This document shows positions 26,152 to 33,941 of a stretch of 64,000 bases of DNA, piece after piece (within the stretch, counting starts at the first letter, position 1; each line of letters opens with the position of its first letter). Under the pieces are notes generated by a model. The model did no database searches and was not told the DNA's origin. It worked only from the letters and a program-made list of their open reading frames with translations. This DNA comes from Nitrospirota bacterium (lineage in GTDB: Bacteria > Nitrospirota > UBA9217): positions 18,281 to 82,280 of the forward strand of contig JAKAHZ010000002.1 of assembly GCA_021814615.1 (NCBI GenBank), in the 5' to 3' direction. A program made the position numbers and the translations under genes.

Positions 26152-26502
26152 CTAGTGCGCGCCCTGCTTGCAGAGCCAGAAGCACGTGGTTCGCGTCGTT
26201 TCCCGGCATCCCACGTGCCGGGTGAACCCCATCTGGCCGATCAGCCGGACCAGCGGCTCCTGATCCAGTCCCTTGACGACCAGCTTCTTGCCGTGGTCGG
26301 CTGCGGAGCGGTGCGCAGAACAGAGGAGCTGCAGCACCGTCAGGTCCGCGTCCCCGATCGCCTCGAAGGTCAGCTCGACCTCTCCCGCCTGCTGAAAAGC
26401 GGACAGCAGGACCTGCTTCAGCGATGCCGCCTCCGCCACGGTCGCCGCCCCGCTCACGGAAATGATCTCGCGATCGCCGTTCCGATGCTGCTTGATGTTC
26501 AC
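26152..26502 (-). CDS. STAS-domain protein
   Basis: 116 residues, one STAS (anti-sigma-factor antagonist type) domain: REIISVSGAATVAEAASLKQVLL, VELTFEAIGDADLTVLQLLCSAHRSA and a C-terminal KLVVKGLDQEPLVRLIGQMGF. The usual phosphorylatable Ser position (DxSGLQ) reads DADLTVLQ, with Thr in the vicinity. It starts with GTG after AGGAGG and sits between cheY and cheA, so it likely participates in signalling in this operon. Its partner is unknown. Confidence 0.85.
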   Translation of the reverse strand: MNIKQHRNGDREIISVSGAATVAEAASLKQVLLSAFQQAGEVELTFEAIGDADLTVLQLLCSAHRSAADHGKKLVVKGLDQEPLVRLIGQMGFTRHVGCRETTRTTCFWLCKQGAH

Positions 26503-26511
26503 CTCTACCTC

Positions 26512-26877
26512 CTACGCCAGGAAGCGCCGCACCACATCGAGGATCTGCTCGGCGGAAAAGGGCTTCACGATCCAGCCGCTCGCTCCGGCTGCGCGGCCTT
26601 CCCGCTTCTTCGCGTCCTGCACTTCCGTGGTCAGCATGATAATGGGAGTGAATTTGTAGTCCGTCATGCCCCGGAGCATGCGGATGAACTCGATGCCGTC
26701 CGTCTCGGGCATGTTGAGATCGGTAATGACGAGGTCGAATTTGCGGCTGGAGAGAAGCGACAACGCCTCTTTCGGGCCCGATGCCGTAACCACATCGTAC
26801 CCCGAGCCCTTGACAGCCAGGGTTACGAGCTGCCGGATCGCGGCGGAATCGTCAACAACCAGGAACGCCTTATCCAT
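26512..26877 (-). CDS. cheY: Chemotaxis response regulator CheY
   Basis: 121 residues, a stand-alone receiver domain. Acidic pocket FLVVDDSAA, phosphoacceptor Asp in LVITDLNMPETDG, Thr in IIMLTTEVQ and Lys in WIVKPFSAE are all present. As the phosphorylation target of CheA it would act on the flagellar or pilus motor. It is the first gene of the chemotaxis operon; a leader of about 210 bases may precede it. Confidence 0.93.
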   Translation of the reverse strand: MDKAFLVVDDSAAIRQLVTLAVKGSGYDVVTASGPKEALSLLSSRKFDLVITDLNMPETDGIEFIRMLRGMTDYKFTPIIMLTTEVQDAKKREGRAAGASGWIVKPFSAEQILDVVRRFLA

Positions 26878-27251
26878 GCATCTTATCCTTCCTGCCGAGA
26901 GATTCGGCAACCGCTTCCTGCGTGCATCTGCTGCCTGCCGGCAACGGACCGATGGCCGGCCGGCGTGAGGGTTCCTGCCGCGAATGGTCCTGCCCGATGG
27001 GCGCTCAGAAAGATCGGGGATTGTACTACCTTCGACCGGGTTGACTGCGTACCTCAGCGCGCGCGTAGGATCTTCAGGGACTGTGACTCCTATTATAGCG
27101 AACAATTGCAGAGGCGCTATGCTTTTTTTCCATCCTGTCGGGAAAGCTGGGGAACCGTGATTTTTGAATAACAAGAGGTTACGCGGGGGAAACGGACGGT
27201 TGTCGCGGAAGGGAACAGCTGGTCCTTGGGGGGCGCGGCGAACTCCCCGTC
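26878..27251 (-). promoter_or_regulatory. Leader/promoter region of the chemotaxis operon
   Basis: No gene is evident. On the minus strand a TATAAT lies near 27096-27101 without a good -35, and TACAAT occurs near 27020. The leader after the first would be about 210 bases. Confidence 0.35.
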
Positions 27252-28049
27252 TTACGCGGGAAGTTCGCCCATCGGCACGAACAGAACGGGCCACCGGAGC
27301 CGTTCCGGCTCATCCTGAAGCATTGCCGAAGCTTTTGCCAGCTCCGACGGCGTTGCGCTTCCTGTGGGCAGAAGAACGAGCGACACCGTTTCGTCGGCGG
27401 CGGCACGCAGGATCTCTTCATCGGGATATCCGGCTCGCTGCAGCGTTTTCGCTTCGATGCCCCGGGCTCGGAGCGTCTTTTGCAGAGCAAGAACGGCGTC
27501 GGTAATCCGCTCCTGCACGCGGCCGAGCTCTTCGCGCTCGGCGGGGCTGTAGAGATGAACGGGAACGATCCCGAGCACGAGCACCGTTGATCCCGTTGCC
27601 TTGGCTTCCTGCTCGATCAGATCGATTTCCGCGGCAGGCGTTCCTGCGCTGTCCACAGGCGCCAGGATCGTGCCGGGGATCACCGCGACCGGCCGGTCGG
27701 ACATGCGCGACACTGCTTTGTACTGGGGAGTGACCAGCACGAGATCCGGTTTGAGCGTTGCCGACTGGCCGAGAATGGCGGAAAGGGGATCGCCCTCTGC
27801 TGAAAGAAAACGGACCTCGAATCCCCCGGCCTGCTCGGACACGATACTCCTTGCCTCGGCCTGGAACCGGGAGAACTCGGCCCGGGCCATTTCCTCTGCC
27901 CTCGGCCCGGCATCGTAATCGATAAACAGCGAAGGGTCGAACACCTGCAGGACCGTAATGTCGCCGCCACGGTCCTGCACCTTGCTCATGCCGTAGCGCA
28001 AGGCTTTCTTGGCGTGAAGTGTTCCGTCATATGCGATCAAGAGTTTCAT
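27252..28049 (-). CDS. Universal stress protein, two-domain
   Basis: 265 residues: an N-terminal UspA fold (MKLLIAYDGTLHAKKALRYGM, PDLVLVTPQYK) fused to a second domain (TVLVLGIVPVHLY, VSLVLLPTGSATPSEL, WPVLFVPMGEL). The ATP-binding G-2x-G-9x-G motif is not clear in either half. It shares its N-terminus with the single-domain Usp at 28901. Such proteins accumulate under stress; the specific role is unknown. AAGGAAGAG precedes the ATG. Confidence 0.82.
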   Translation of the reverse strand: MKLLIAYDGTLHAKKALRYGMSKVQDRGGDITVLQVFDPSLFIDYDAGPRAEEMARAEFSRFQAEARSIVSEQAGGFEVRFLSAEGDPLSAILGQSATLKPDLVLVTPQYKAVSRMSDRPVAVIPGTILAPVDSAGTPAAEIDLIEQEAKATGSTVLVLGIVPVHLYSPAEREELGRVQERITDAVLALQKTLRARGIEAKTLQRAGYPDEEILRAAADETVSLVLLPTGSATPSELAKASAMLQDEPERLRWPVLFVPMGELPA

Positions 28050-28174
28050 GGCGCTCTTCCTTTAATATAATATCAATTAATTACCGCAACATCTTCAGAC
28101 AGCGCTGCAGGATATTGTTGCATCTTATCTTTTTAAATAAAAGTTAAATAAAAGCGAAATCAATATGTTAGCCA

Positions 28175-28190
28175 TGGCACAGCGCTTGCT
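28175..28190 (+). promoter_or_regulatory. Consensus sigma-54 promoter
   Basis: TGGCACAGCGCTTGCT matches the -24/-12 consensus (TGGCAC-N5-TTGCW) exactly. The transcript would start near 28201 and run to the right into the small gene at 28236. Confidence 0.7.
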
Positions 28191-28235
28191 TTACCACTTG
28201 TTAGTCATTCATCTCCGGTGCAAGGGAGCGAACCC

Positions 28236-28454
28236 ATGAACCTGTCGATCAGCATCCTGCATCAGGCAGTCTGCATGTTCGGAATCCTGTTCACGCTGGC
28301 TGCCCTTCAGCCCGAGGCTGCTCTTTCGGCAGCCAGGCCTTTTCTTTCCCTCTGGCTCGCCTTCAAACGGTACCGACAATCGCTTGCCGTCAGATTCAAA
28401 AGCAACCGGTCCGAACGTTTCTGGGAGATCGATATGACCAAGTTCGAACCATGA
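28236..28454 (+). CDS. Small protein behind a sigma-54 promoter
   Basis: 72 residues starting at the ATG preceded by AAGGGAG seven bases upstream. The N-terminal half is hydrophobic (LHQAVCMFGILFTLAAL), the rest basic (LWLAFKRYRQ, RFKSN). No family is recognised. The support is the perfect sigma-54 promoter 60 bases upstream, the correctly placed ribosome-binding site and location between Usp genes. Alternatively the transcript is a small RNA and the reading frame is accidental. Confidence 0.4.
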   Translation: MNLSISILHQAVCMFGILFTLAALQPEAALSAARPFLSLWLAFKRYRQSLAVRFKSNRSERFWEIDMTKFEP

Positions 28455-28639
28455 TGTTTCCGTACATCGTCGATAGAGTTTATACTGATTGCCGCAAGCT
28501 TTAAAGGGGCGCGAAAAAATTCGTTCAGAATACATCCGATTGCTGACCTTGATCCCGACTTCCTCGCGAGCTTCACTCCTTCGCGGTAAACAGTTTCCTT
28601 CTCCGTAAAAAATACCATCATAATGACCATGAACCTGCA
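28455..28639. other. Intergenic, no confident gene
   Basis: Open frames on the minus strand here lack a good start and have no recognisable relatives. If the sigma-54 transcript extends past 28454, this would be its 3' region. Confidence 0.35.
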
Positions 28640-28843
28640 CTAGGACAACTTCGAAACCTCGTAGAGCATGTACAGCAAGAGACTGAAGGGTCCGATGGTC
28701 ACCACAAGCGATGCGGTGGCGCTCAAGAACTTTCGGTACAGGTCCGCTCTTCCCATTGCCCCCGGCATCATCACCGATCCCAGGAACAGCAGCTGCAGCG
28801 CAAGCGCAAACCCGGAACTATGAAACAGGTACTCTAACTCCAT
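28640..28843 (-). CDS. Small two-TM membrane protein between usp genes
   Basis: 67 residues with two hydrophobic stretches (about 9-28 and 42-62) separated by a short polar loop RADLYRKF. GGAGGAA precedes the ATG at 28843 with short spacing. It follows the Usp gene at 28901-29329 on the same strand and is probably cotranscribed. No family is recognised. Confidence 0.55.
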   Translation of the reverse strand: MELEYLFHSSGFALALQLLFLGSVMMPGAMGRADLYRKFLSATASLVVTIGPFSLLLYMLYEVSKLS

Positions 28844-28900
28844 GCCTTCCTCCAAAGGACAGCCCCTCCCGCAGGAAGGGCGTGATGGTCCGTCCGTTCA

Positions 28901-29329
28901 TTACATCGACTTCTTCGATACCGCCAGCGAGGCTACCTGCATCTTCGCCGTCTCGCTCTCCAGTTCGACGAACTGCCGATAATTGCCGATCACGGAGCGG
29001 AACTTCGGCGGGCAGAGCAACACATCGACCTTCTCGCTCTTCGCGAAATCGATGACCTGCTGTTCGGGGTCGCCTTCGGTGCTGTACAGGCTCGCCGGGA
29101 CGCCCTTCGCCGCGCCGGCGATGATCGCTTTCGCTTCATCGATGAACCGGCCCGCCTCGGCGCGCGCCGCGTTCCGCGCGTTCGGCGTTGCGTCATAATC
29201 CGCCATTGCCGAGCTGTCGAAGACATGCAGCGCCACGACCTCGCCGCCCTTTACCCGTGCCTTCTCGATCCCGTACGCCAGCGCTTCCTTTGCCTGCAGC
29301 GTTCCGTCGTATGCCACCATGATCTTCAT
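28901..29329 (-). CDS. Universal stress protein (UspA family)
   Basis: 142 residues, single Usp domain: MKIMVAYDGTLQAKEALAYGIEKA, VVALHVFDSSAMADYD, YSTEGDPEQQVIDFAKSEKVDVLLCPPKF. The C-terminal ATP-loop is degenerate. It closely resembles the N-terminal domain of the Usp at 27252. GGAGG precedes the ATG. A sigma-54-like promoter lies about 55 bases upstream, so expression may depend on an NtrC-type activator. Confidence 0.85.
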   Translation of the reverse strand: MKIMVAYDGTLQAKEALAYGIEKARVKGGEVVALHVFDSSAMADYDATPNARNAARAEAGRFIDEAKAIIAGAAKGVPASLYSTEGDPEQQVIDFAKSEKVDVLLCPPKFRSVIGNYRQFVELESETAKMQVASLAVSKKSM

Positions 29330-29382
29330 TGTCTGCCTCCTTACGAGAGATTGGTTTGTTTGCTTTCTTGACCTCTCTTATA

Positions 29383-29397
29383 GCAGGAGGCGTGCCA
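29383..29397 (-). promoter_or_regulatory. Near-consensus sigma-54 promoter of usp
   Basis: Minus strand TGGCACGCCTCCTGC: exact -24 box, N5, and CTGC in place of TTGC at -12. The start would lie near 29371, upstream of the Usp gene. Confidence 0.5.
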
Positions 29398-29675
29398 AAA
29401 AAGGCAGCTGAAAAAACAAGGGGTTATAGCGCCGGCGCAGTGAAAAAACTGCGATAGAGCCTGCAAGGATATACTGCAGGATAAGCAAATGTTCTTGACC
29501 GGCAAAGCCATTTCCGATATTCTCGCGCTATCGGGAGACATTGCCCGGCAGTGCCTTCTTCATCAAGACTCTCCCGCAGCATGCAGAAGAACCCCGGAAA
29601 TCAAGAGACCGCGAGGTCACTGAACAGAAACAGATCAGGAACATATCAGAATCTGCGATCCTGGGGAGGTTCGCC

Positions 29676-30089
29676 ATGAAGAGCTTCACGATCACGAGGA
29701 TGATTGCAGCGCCAACGGAGAAAGTGTGGTCAACGGTAAAGGATTTCCATCGTACGCCCGGACCGGGGGTGAAGGTCGAGATGGTGACGGCCGGCAGCGG
29801 CCCGGAAGGCGCGGGCGCGGAGCGGACCATCACGATCGGAAGCGTCAAGGTGCGTGAGCGGCTCCTGTCCATGGGCCCGGGAACAACGTTCACCTACCGC
29901 ATCCTCGCCGGTGCGCCGATGAAGGACCATAAGGCCACGGCAACATTAGCACCGAACGGGACATCGACCGAGATCCGCTGGGACGTGTCGTTTACGCCGA
30001 AGGTCCCGGGGATCGGCTGGATCGTGGCGATGGTGACGAAGAAAGCGGTGAACCAGTACCTCGATGCCGTCGAACGGTCGATAAGGTAA
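29676..30089 (+). CDS. SRPBCC (START-like) superfamily protein
   Basis: 137 residues with the polyketide-cyclase/START-like fold: MKSFTITRMIAAPTEKVWSTVKDFHRTPGPGVKVEM opens the domain, ERLLSMGPGTTFTYRILAG and TEIRWDVSFTPKVPG follow, and a C-terminal amphipathic helix closes the pocket. Such proteins bind hydrophobic ligands; the ligand is unknown. GGGGAGG lies six bases before the ATG at 29676, which also matches the usual family N-terminus. Confidence 0.75.
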   Translation: MKSFTITRMIAAPTEKVWSTVKDFHRTPGPGVKVEMVTAGSGPEGAGAERTITIGSVKVRERLLSMGPGTTFTYRILAGAPMKDHKATATLAPNGTSTEIRWDVSFTPKVPGIGWIVAMVTKKAVNQYLDAVERSIR

Positions 30090-30230
30090 AAGGTAGACCC
30101 GAACGACGTTATCAAATGGACCCTGCTGGGTCATTCCGGCATGTCCGGAATCTTTCTTCGACATTGCTCTCCACGCCTCACCTTTCACACGGCAACTCTA
30201 GCCCTTTACCCCTCACCGTTTCATCCCCCC

Positions 30231-30246
30231 CTACCCGAACGGGCAG
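30231..30246. repeat. CTACCCG-type short palindrome, copy 1
   Basis: CTACCCGAACGGGCAG, one of four related palindromes (others at 33445, 34403 and 41962). Confidence 0.5.
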
Positions 30247-30268
30247 TGCTCCCGCCCCGTACTGTTCT

Positions 30269-30320
30269 GCAGTTTTTTCTTGCCACTCATAAGGGAAAAT
30301 AGTATCCTCGCATTTGCAGG
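30269..30320 (+). repeat. 52-bp leader repeat, copy 1
   Basis: Identical over 52 bases to 30791-30842. It contains TTCTTG, 17 bases and TAGTAT, a possible sigma-70 promoter, and lies about 105 bases upstream of the HTH gene at 30427. Confidence 0.75.
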
Positions 30321-30426
30321 GCGCAGAAAAGCGCGTAGTCATCGCGCGGGTCACGCAAGGGACGGACGAGAGTGGTGGCGCAGGCGGAAGGTCTCCCTAA
30401 TTGTCGAATGACATGAAGGAGAAGTA

Positions 30427-30750
30427 ATGGCTATTACCCGAAAGTTCAGAACAACGATCCTGCAGCGTGCGGAGTCGGATGCGGCATTCCGGCGGCATAT
30501 GCTGACCGAGGCGGTCAATGAACTGCTTGCCGGGGATCTCGCCGCAGGCAAGGCCATGCTTCGCGACTATATCAACGCGACCATCACGTTTCAGCAGCTG
30601 GCGAAGAAGCTCAAGAAAACGGATAAGAGCGTTCACCGCATGCTCGGACCGCGCGGCAATCCCCGGGCGGACAATATCCTGGAGATCATCAAGATCCTGC
30701 AGGTAAATGAGCGAGTTACACTGCGGGTGGAAGCGAAGAGGGCGGCATAG
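30427..30750 (+). CDS. HTH antitoxin-like DNA-binding protein
   Basis: 107 residues. The segment ITFQQLAKKLKKTDKSVHRMLGPRGNPRADNILEIIKIL is a HTH of the type found in HigA-like or addiction-module antidotes. The N-terminus RTTILQRAESDAAFRRHMLTEAVNELLAGD resembles that of DNA-binding antitoxins paired with RelE-type toxins. No toxin gene is adjacent on either side. AAGGAG precedes the ATG. The upstream 52-bp repeat is shared with the next HTH gene, suggesting common regulation. Confidence 0.75.
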   Translation: MAITRKFRTTILQRAESDAAFRRHMLTEAVNELLAGDLAAGKAMLRDYINATITFQQLAKKLKKTDKSVHRMLGPRGNPRADNILEIIKILQVNERVTLRVEAKRAA

Positions 30751-30752
30751 GA

Positions 30753-30780
30753 GAAACATAAACATTAAAGACCTGACCCC
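30753..30780. repeat. AT-rich repeat ending in GACCTGACCCC
   Basis: GAAACATAAACATTAAAGACCTGACCCCC, with variants at about 31213-31236, 31279-31303 and 32935-32959. The terminal GACCTGACCCC resembles the end of REP-type hairpins. Confidence 0.5.
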
Positions 30781-30790
30781 CGAGCGCTCC

Positions 30791-30842
30791 GCAGTTTTTT
30801 CTTGCCACTCATAAGGGAAAATAGTATCCTCGCATTTGCAGG
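30791..30842 (+). repeat. 52-bp leader repeat, copy 2
   Basis: Second identical copy, upstream of the XRE-type gene at 30930; includes the same promoter-like TTCTTG-N17-TAGTAT. Confidence 0.75.
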
Positions 30843-30929
30843 ACACAGAAAGACGCGAAAAGCGCGCAACAGCTCAGAAGAACACAACCAGAAGATCGGC
30901 GGAGAATTGCAGGCTCAAGGAGATTTGAT

Positions 30930-31211
30930 ATGGCATGGAAGGAAGTAACTGCTGAAGAACTGGCAAAGACCCTGGGAGCGAACGTAGCCGAGGTCCGGGA
31001 GAAGCAGAGGCTGGTCAAGGTGATCGTCAAGACGCGGAAAGAAAAAGACCTGTCACAGGCTGCTCTGGCAAAGAAGCTCGGGATCAGCCAGGCGCGGGTG
31101 GCGCAGATCGAGTCCGGCATAGGCACCGCGAAGGTCACATTCGATGTGCTCTTCAACATGCTTGTCGCCCTGGGGCTGGACTATAAGGTAGTGACGAAGA
31201 AGGCGGCGTAG
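30930..31211 (+). CDS. XRE-family HTH antitoxin-like protein
   Basis: 93 residues. A C-terminal Cro/C1-type HTH (DLSQAALAKKLGISQARVAQIESG) is followed by TFDVLFNMLVALGLDYKV, a common ending of HTH antitoxins. AAGGAG lies upstream of the ATG. No toxin gene is next to it. It shares its 52-bp leader and a downstream AT-rich motif with the previous HTH gene, so the two look like successive cassettes of the same kind although their proteins differ. Confidence 0.78.
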   Translation: MAWKEVTAEELAKTLGANVAEVREKQRLVKVIVKTRKEKDLSQAALAKKLGISQARVAQIESGIGTAKVTFDVLFNMLVALGLDYKVVTKKAA

Positions 31212-31330
31212 GAGAAATATAAACATTAAAGACCCCCGAGCGTTGGTGGCGTAGGCGGAAGAAGCGAGTCTGGCGAGACATAAATATTCAATACCTGACC
31301 CTCAGGGTCTTTTTGAACAGGGATATAAGA

Positions 31331-32788
31331 ATGAAAGTCCTTTTCTTCTGGATTGATATTGGTTCCGGCCATAAGCCCAGTTTTCATCATGGGATTGCAT
31401 GGATATCGGGTAGGCTCATTTCCGAAGGACATGAAGTGAAATGCATGAGGGTGACGCAAGTGGATGATTTGAGCCCATACGGCCAGATTGTTGCAGACTT
31501 GCGTCCAGATGTCGTGGGCATATCGATAACGACCAACCAAAGAAAATATTTGGAAACCGTAGTGGCGGAGGTCAGAAAAAGGCATTCAACGCCCATTGTC
31601 GTCGGTGGTGTGCACTGTATCCTGGATCCTGCAGATGTGATCGCGTGCGATGGGATCGACGGGGTCTGCGTTGGTGAGGGTGATCTGCCGATGTCCGTGT
31701 TGATGAGTAAGCTCTCTCGTGCCGAGGGCTATAGTGATACTCCTTCTTTTTGGTGGAAGATTAAAGGCCTGCAAGAAAATAAGACGGAGATTGTAAAGAA
31801 CGCATTAGCTCCTTTCGAGGATGATCTCAATTCATTGCCACTTCCGAATTACTCGGTGTTCGACGCGGACGCGCTCTTAAAAGAGCTGGCCGGCTATTTC
31901 AATGTGATGGTGAGCCGGGGTTGCCCGTATAATTGTAGCTATTGTTGCAATCACGCGATCAGGTCGGCTTATCGACGGCTAAGCGGATACTTCAGGATTC
32001 TTACTCCGTCAAATGCCGTCTCTCTTATAAAGGGCTGCATGGATCGTCATTCCGGGATAAGAGGATTTATCTTTGAGGATGATCTCCTCCTTTGGGACAA
32101 AAACTGGTTTCTGGCCTTTGCCGATGAATATCGAATGAAAATAGGCCTTCCCTATATCTGTAACGGCCATATAAATTCTGTCGACCAAGACATAGTGAAC
32201 GCACTTGTAATGTCAGGATGCAGATCTGTTATGCTTGGCCTGGAAAGCGGAGATGAAGAACTACGTGCTACGCTCTTGCGACGCCACTACAGTAATGAAA
32301 AGGTTATGGCTGTAGCCAACCTATTTCATAAAAGTGGCATTCAATTTTTTACCTACAATATTTTCGGTTTTCCTTTTGAGACAAAAGAACAGATGGCGCG
32401 CACAGTGCAGATCAATACTGCAATCAGACCTCATTCCGGACAGGCGTTCTTTTTCTATCCTTATCCAGGAACTGATTTATATAATCTCTGCAAAGAGCAT
32501 AATTTGCTTAATCGTTCCGAAATGGAATCAGTTTCAGGATATCGCGAAAAGCCAACGATTAGATTAACTAATTGCAGCATCGAAGACTGTATACGTCAAC
32601 ACAACACGCTGCAGCTATACTTCATTTCTCGCAGATTTGCAAGAGTGTTGAGTCTGGATAGTAAACTGCTGGACAAAACGATCCATTCGTTATTAATGAT
32701 ATATCCCTCCTTCCTTGTGAGGTTGTTCTCCAAAGAAAATGTTATTAAAAAGGTTCTTCGATGGATCCAATACAGATTCTTGAGATAA
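31331..32788 (+). CDS. B12-binding domain radical SAM protein
   Basis: 485 residues. The N-terminal part is a cobalamin-binding fold (FHHGIAWISGRLISEGHEV, PDVVGISITTNQ, PIVVGGVHCIL), followed by a radical SAM domain with the cluster motif CPYNCSYC near residue 198. GFIFEDDLLLWD, MLGLESGDEELRATLLRR and FNIFGFP-type segments are typical. Proteins with this layout include methyltransferases and lipid- or natural-product-modifying enzymes; the substrate is unknown. GC content is visibly lower than in neighbouring operons, so transfer is likely. The ATG at 31331 is preferred over a TTG six codons earlier. Confidence 0.85.
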   Translation: MKVLFFWIDIGSGHKPSFHHGIAWISGRLISEGHEVKCMRVTQVDDLSPYGQIVADLRPDVVGISITTNQRKYLETVVAEVRKRHSTPIVVGGVHCILDPADVIACDGIDGVCVGEGDLPMSVLMSKLSRAEGYSDTPSFWWKIKGLQENKTEIVKNALAPFEDDLNSLPLPNYSVFDADALLKELAGYFNVMVSRGCPYNCSYCCNHAIRSAYRRLSGYFRILTPSNAVSLIKGCMDRHSGIRGFIFEDDLLLWDKNWFLAFADEYRMKIGLPYICNGHINSVDQDIVNALVMSGCRSVMLGLESGDEELRATLLRRHYSNEKVMAVANLFHKSGIQFFTYNIFGFPFETKEQMARTVQINTAIRPHSGQAFFFYPYPGTDLYNLCKEHNLLNRSEMESVSGYREKPTIRLTNCSIEDCIRQHNTLQLYFISRRFARVLSLDSKLLDKTIHSLLMIYPSFLVRLFSKENVIKKVLRWIQYRFLR

Positions 32789-32808
32789 TCGGCCTTTCAG
32801 AGCGAAAG

Positions 32809-32878
32809 GCCTCAGGGTCCTGCGGTTTGACATTTTGTCTTACGAGAACCAATAGGTTCCTCACCTTCCCCCCACCCA
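32809..32878. repeat. 70-bp direct repeat, copy 1
   Basis: GGCCTCAGGGTCCTGCGGTTTGACATTTTG… ending in a C-rich run; nearly identical to 33211-33288. Confidence 0.6.
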
Positions 32879-32890
32879 GGGACGGTCTGG

Positions 32891-32959
32891 GGTCAGGCTT
32901 CAGAATTAGTATTTGAGCAGATATTATGATGAGAATATGAATATTGAAGTCTGACCCCA
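32891..32959. repeat. REP-like inverted repeat GGGGTCAG…CTGACCCC
   Basis: GGGGTCAGGCTTCA pairs with TGAAGTCTGACCCC around an AT-rich loop of about 40 bases. Its right arm matches the AT-rich repeats at 30753, 31213 and 31279. Confidence 0.6.
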
Positions 32960-32999
32960 AACGGACTCGGTTCCGCTTTTCTTCGCAGCAACCCCACCG

Positions 33000-33207
33000 A
33001 CAGCACCGCTACCCTGGGGGAAGATTCGCGTCCTGCAGCAGCTTCCTTCCTTCATCAAATACGTGTATAATTTGGAAGGCCTCTATGCCGCTGGATTGCC
33101 TGCGGACCCGGAAACCACACGGGCAATTCCGATCCGGAGCAATGGTCGTGTTCAACGGAGGAATGATCCGGTGAAATCCGAAACAAGCACCTGGTTTACC
33201 TTTTATG
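33000..33207. repeat. 208-bp direct repeat, left copy
   Basis: Identical to 37556-37763 except for two bases. It contains the upstream region, ribosome-binding site and first codons of the gene at 37727, cut off after TTTTATG. Confidence 0.85.
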
Positions 33208-33210
33208 GGA

Positions 33211-33288
33211 GGCCTCAGGGTCAGGTCCTGCGGTTTGACATTTTGTCTTACGAGAACCAATAGGTTCCTCACCTCCCCCCACCCGGTT
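33211..33288. repeat. 70-bp direct repeat, copy 2
   Basis: Second copy of the 32809-32878 repeat, with a short insertion, directly following the truncated 208-bp repeat. Confidence 0.6.
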
Positions 33289-33444
33289 CCTCCTTTCTCC
33301 TCAGCAGCCCCACCGGCAGCACTGCTATCCACAGCATCACCACCCCCAGCATCATCCGCGTTCTCTGCACTCTCGGCGAATAACGTTGCACGGCTTTTGA
33401 CGTCCTCTGTTTTTCTCTGTGATCTCTGTGGCAAGGATTTCCCC

Positions 33445-33460
33445 CTACCCGTTCGGGTAA
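33445..33460. repeat. CTACCCG-type short palindrome, copy 2
   Basis: CTACCCGTTCGGGTAA; perfect arms around TT. Confidence 0.5.
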
Positions 33461-33888
33461 TACCCATCCCACCCGGTATCCAGTACATTACTTCACATCA
33501 CGAACCCGCGAATTGCGAGCGGGAGATAATTCCATGCCTATATCTCTTTTTAGATATGTCGACGTATTTGGTTATCCGGAGTCCGATCCGGCCACGGTTC
33601 TGGAGATGTTGTCGCAGTTCGAAGGGGAGAAACATCATTCATCCCCGCACTATATCTTTCGAAGGCCGTCTACTGAAAAAGGTGATACACGGAAATCCTC
33701 GGCAGATTCTGCGGTATCATTCTTCCCAGCCGACCCTGGAATCTAGCTGCCTTCCTTCCGACGTTTTATCGGCCTGTCTACGCACTATCGATAAGCCATC
33801 ATTCTTTCTATGTCTGCTCAAATAAAGCACAGACGATTAGTTCGTCGTTGCAGAAAGGAGCAAATAAAATGGTCAATCACAAAATATA

Positions 33889-33917
33889 TTGACATTGGGT
33901 AATCTCGACCGTAATAT
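33889..33917 (+). promoter_or_regulatory. Sigma-70 promoter of hypothetical gene
   Basis: TTGACA (33889-33894), 17 bases, TAATAT (33912-33917), about 25 bases upstream of the ATG at 33942. Confidence 0.5.
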
Positions 33918-33941
33918 CATTGCTGCGACGCCCAAACAATC

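Larger units (their letters stand above)
32789..33941. other. Repeat-rich region without a confident gene
   Basis: Contains copies of several repeats and a possible gene remnant. A 70-residue frame at 33534-33746 (starts MPISLFRYVDVFGYPESD) continues in another frame (LLKKVIHGNPRQILRYHSS), which may be a frameshifted relic, but no family was recognised. Confidence 0.5.

Noticed and set aside
23943-26225. 760-codon plus-strand frame over cheA
   Set aside because: Same artefact; no start signal and low-complexity composition.
28155-28172. Minus-strand TGGC…TTGA as a second sigma-54 promoter before usp
   Set aside because: The -24 box lacks the AC of TGGCAC and the -12 is not TTGC; it overlaps the perfect plus-strand site.
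28307-28630. 107-codon minus-strand frame between usp and the small membrane gene
   Set aside because: No ribosome-binding site, no recognisable domain, and it conflicts with the better supported plus-strand small gene.
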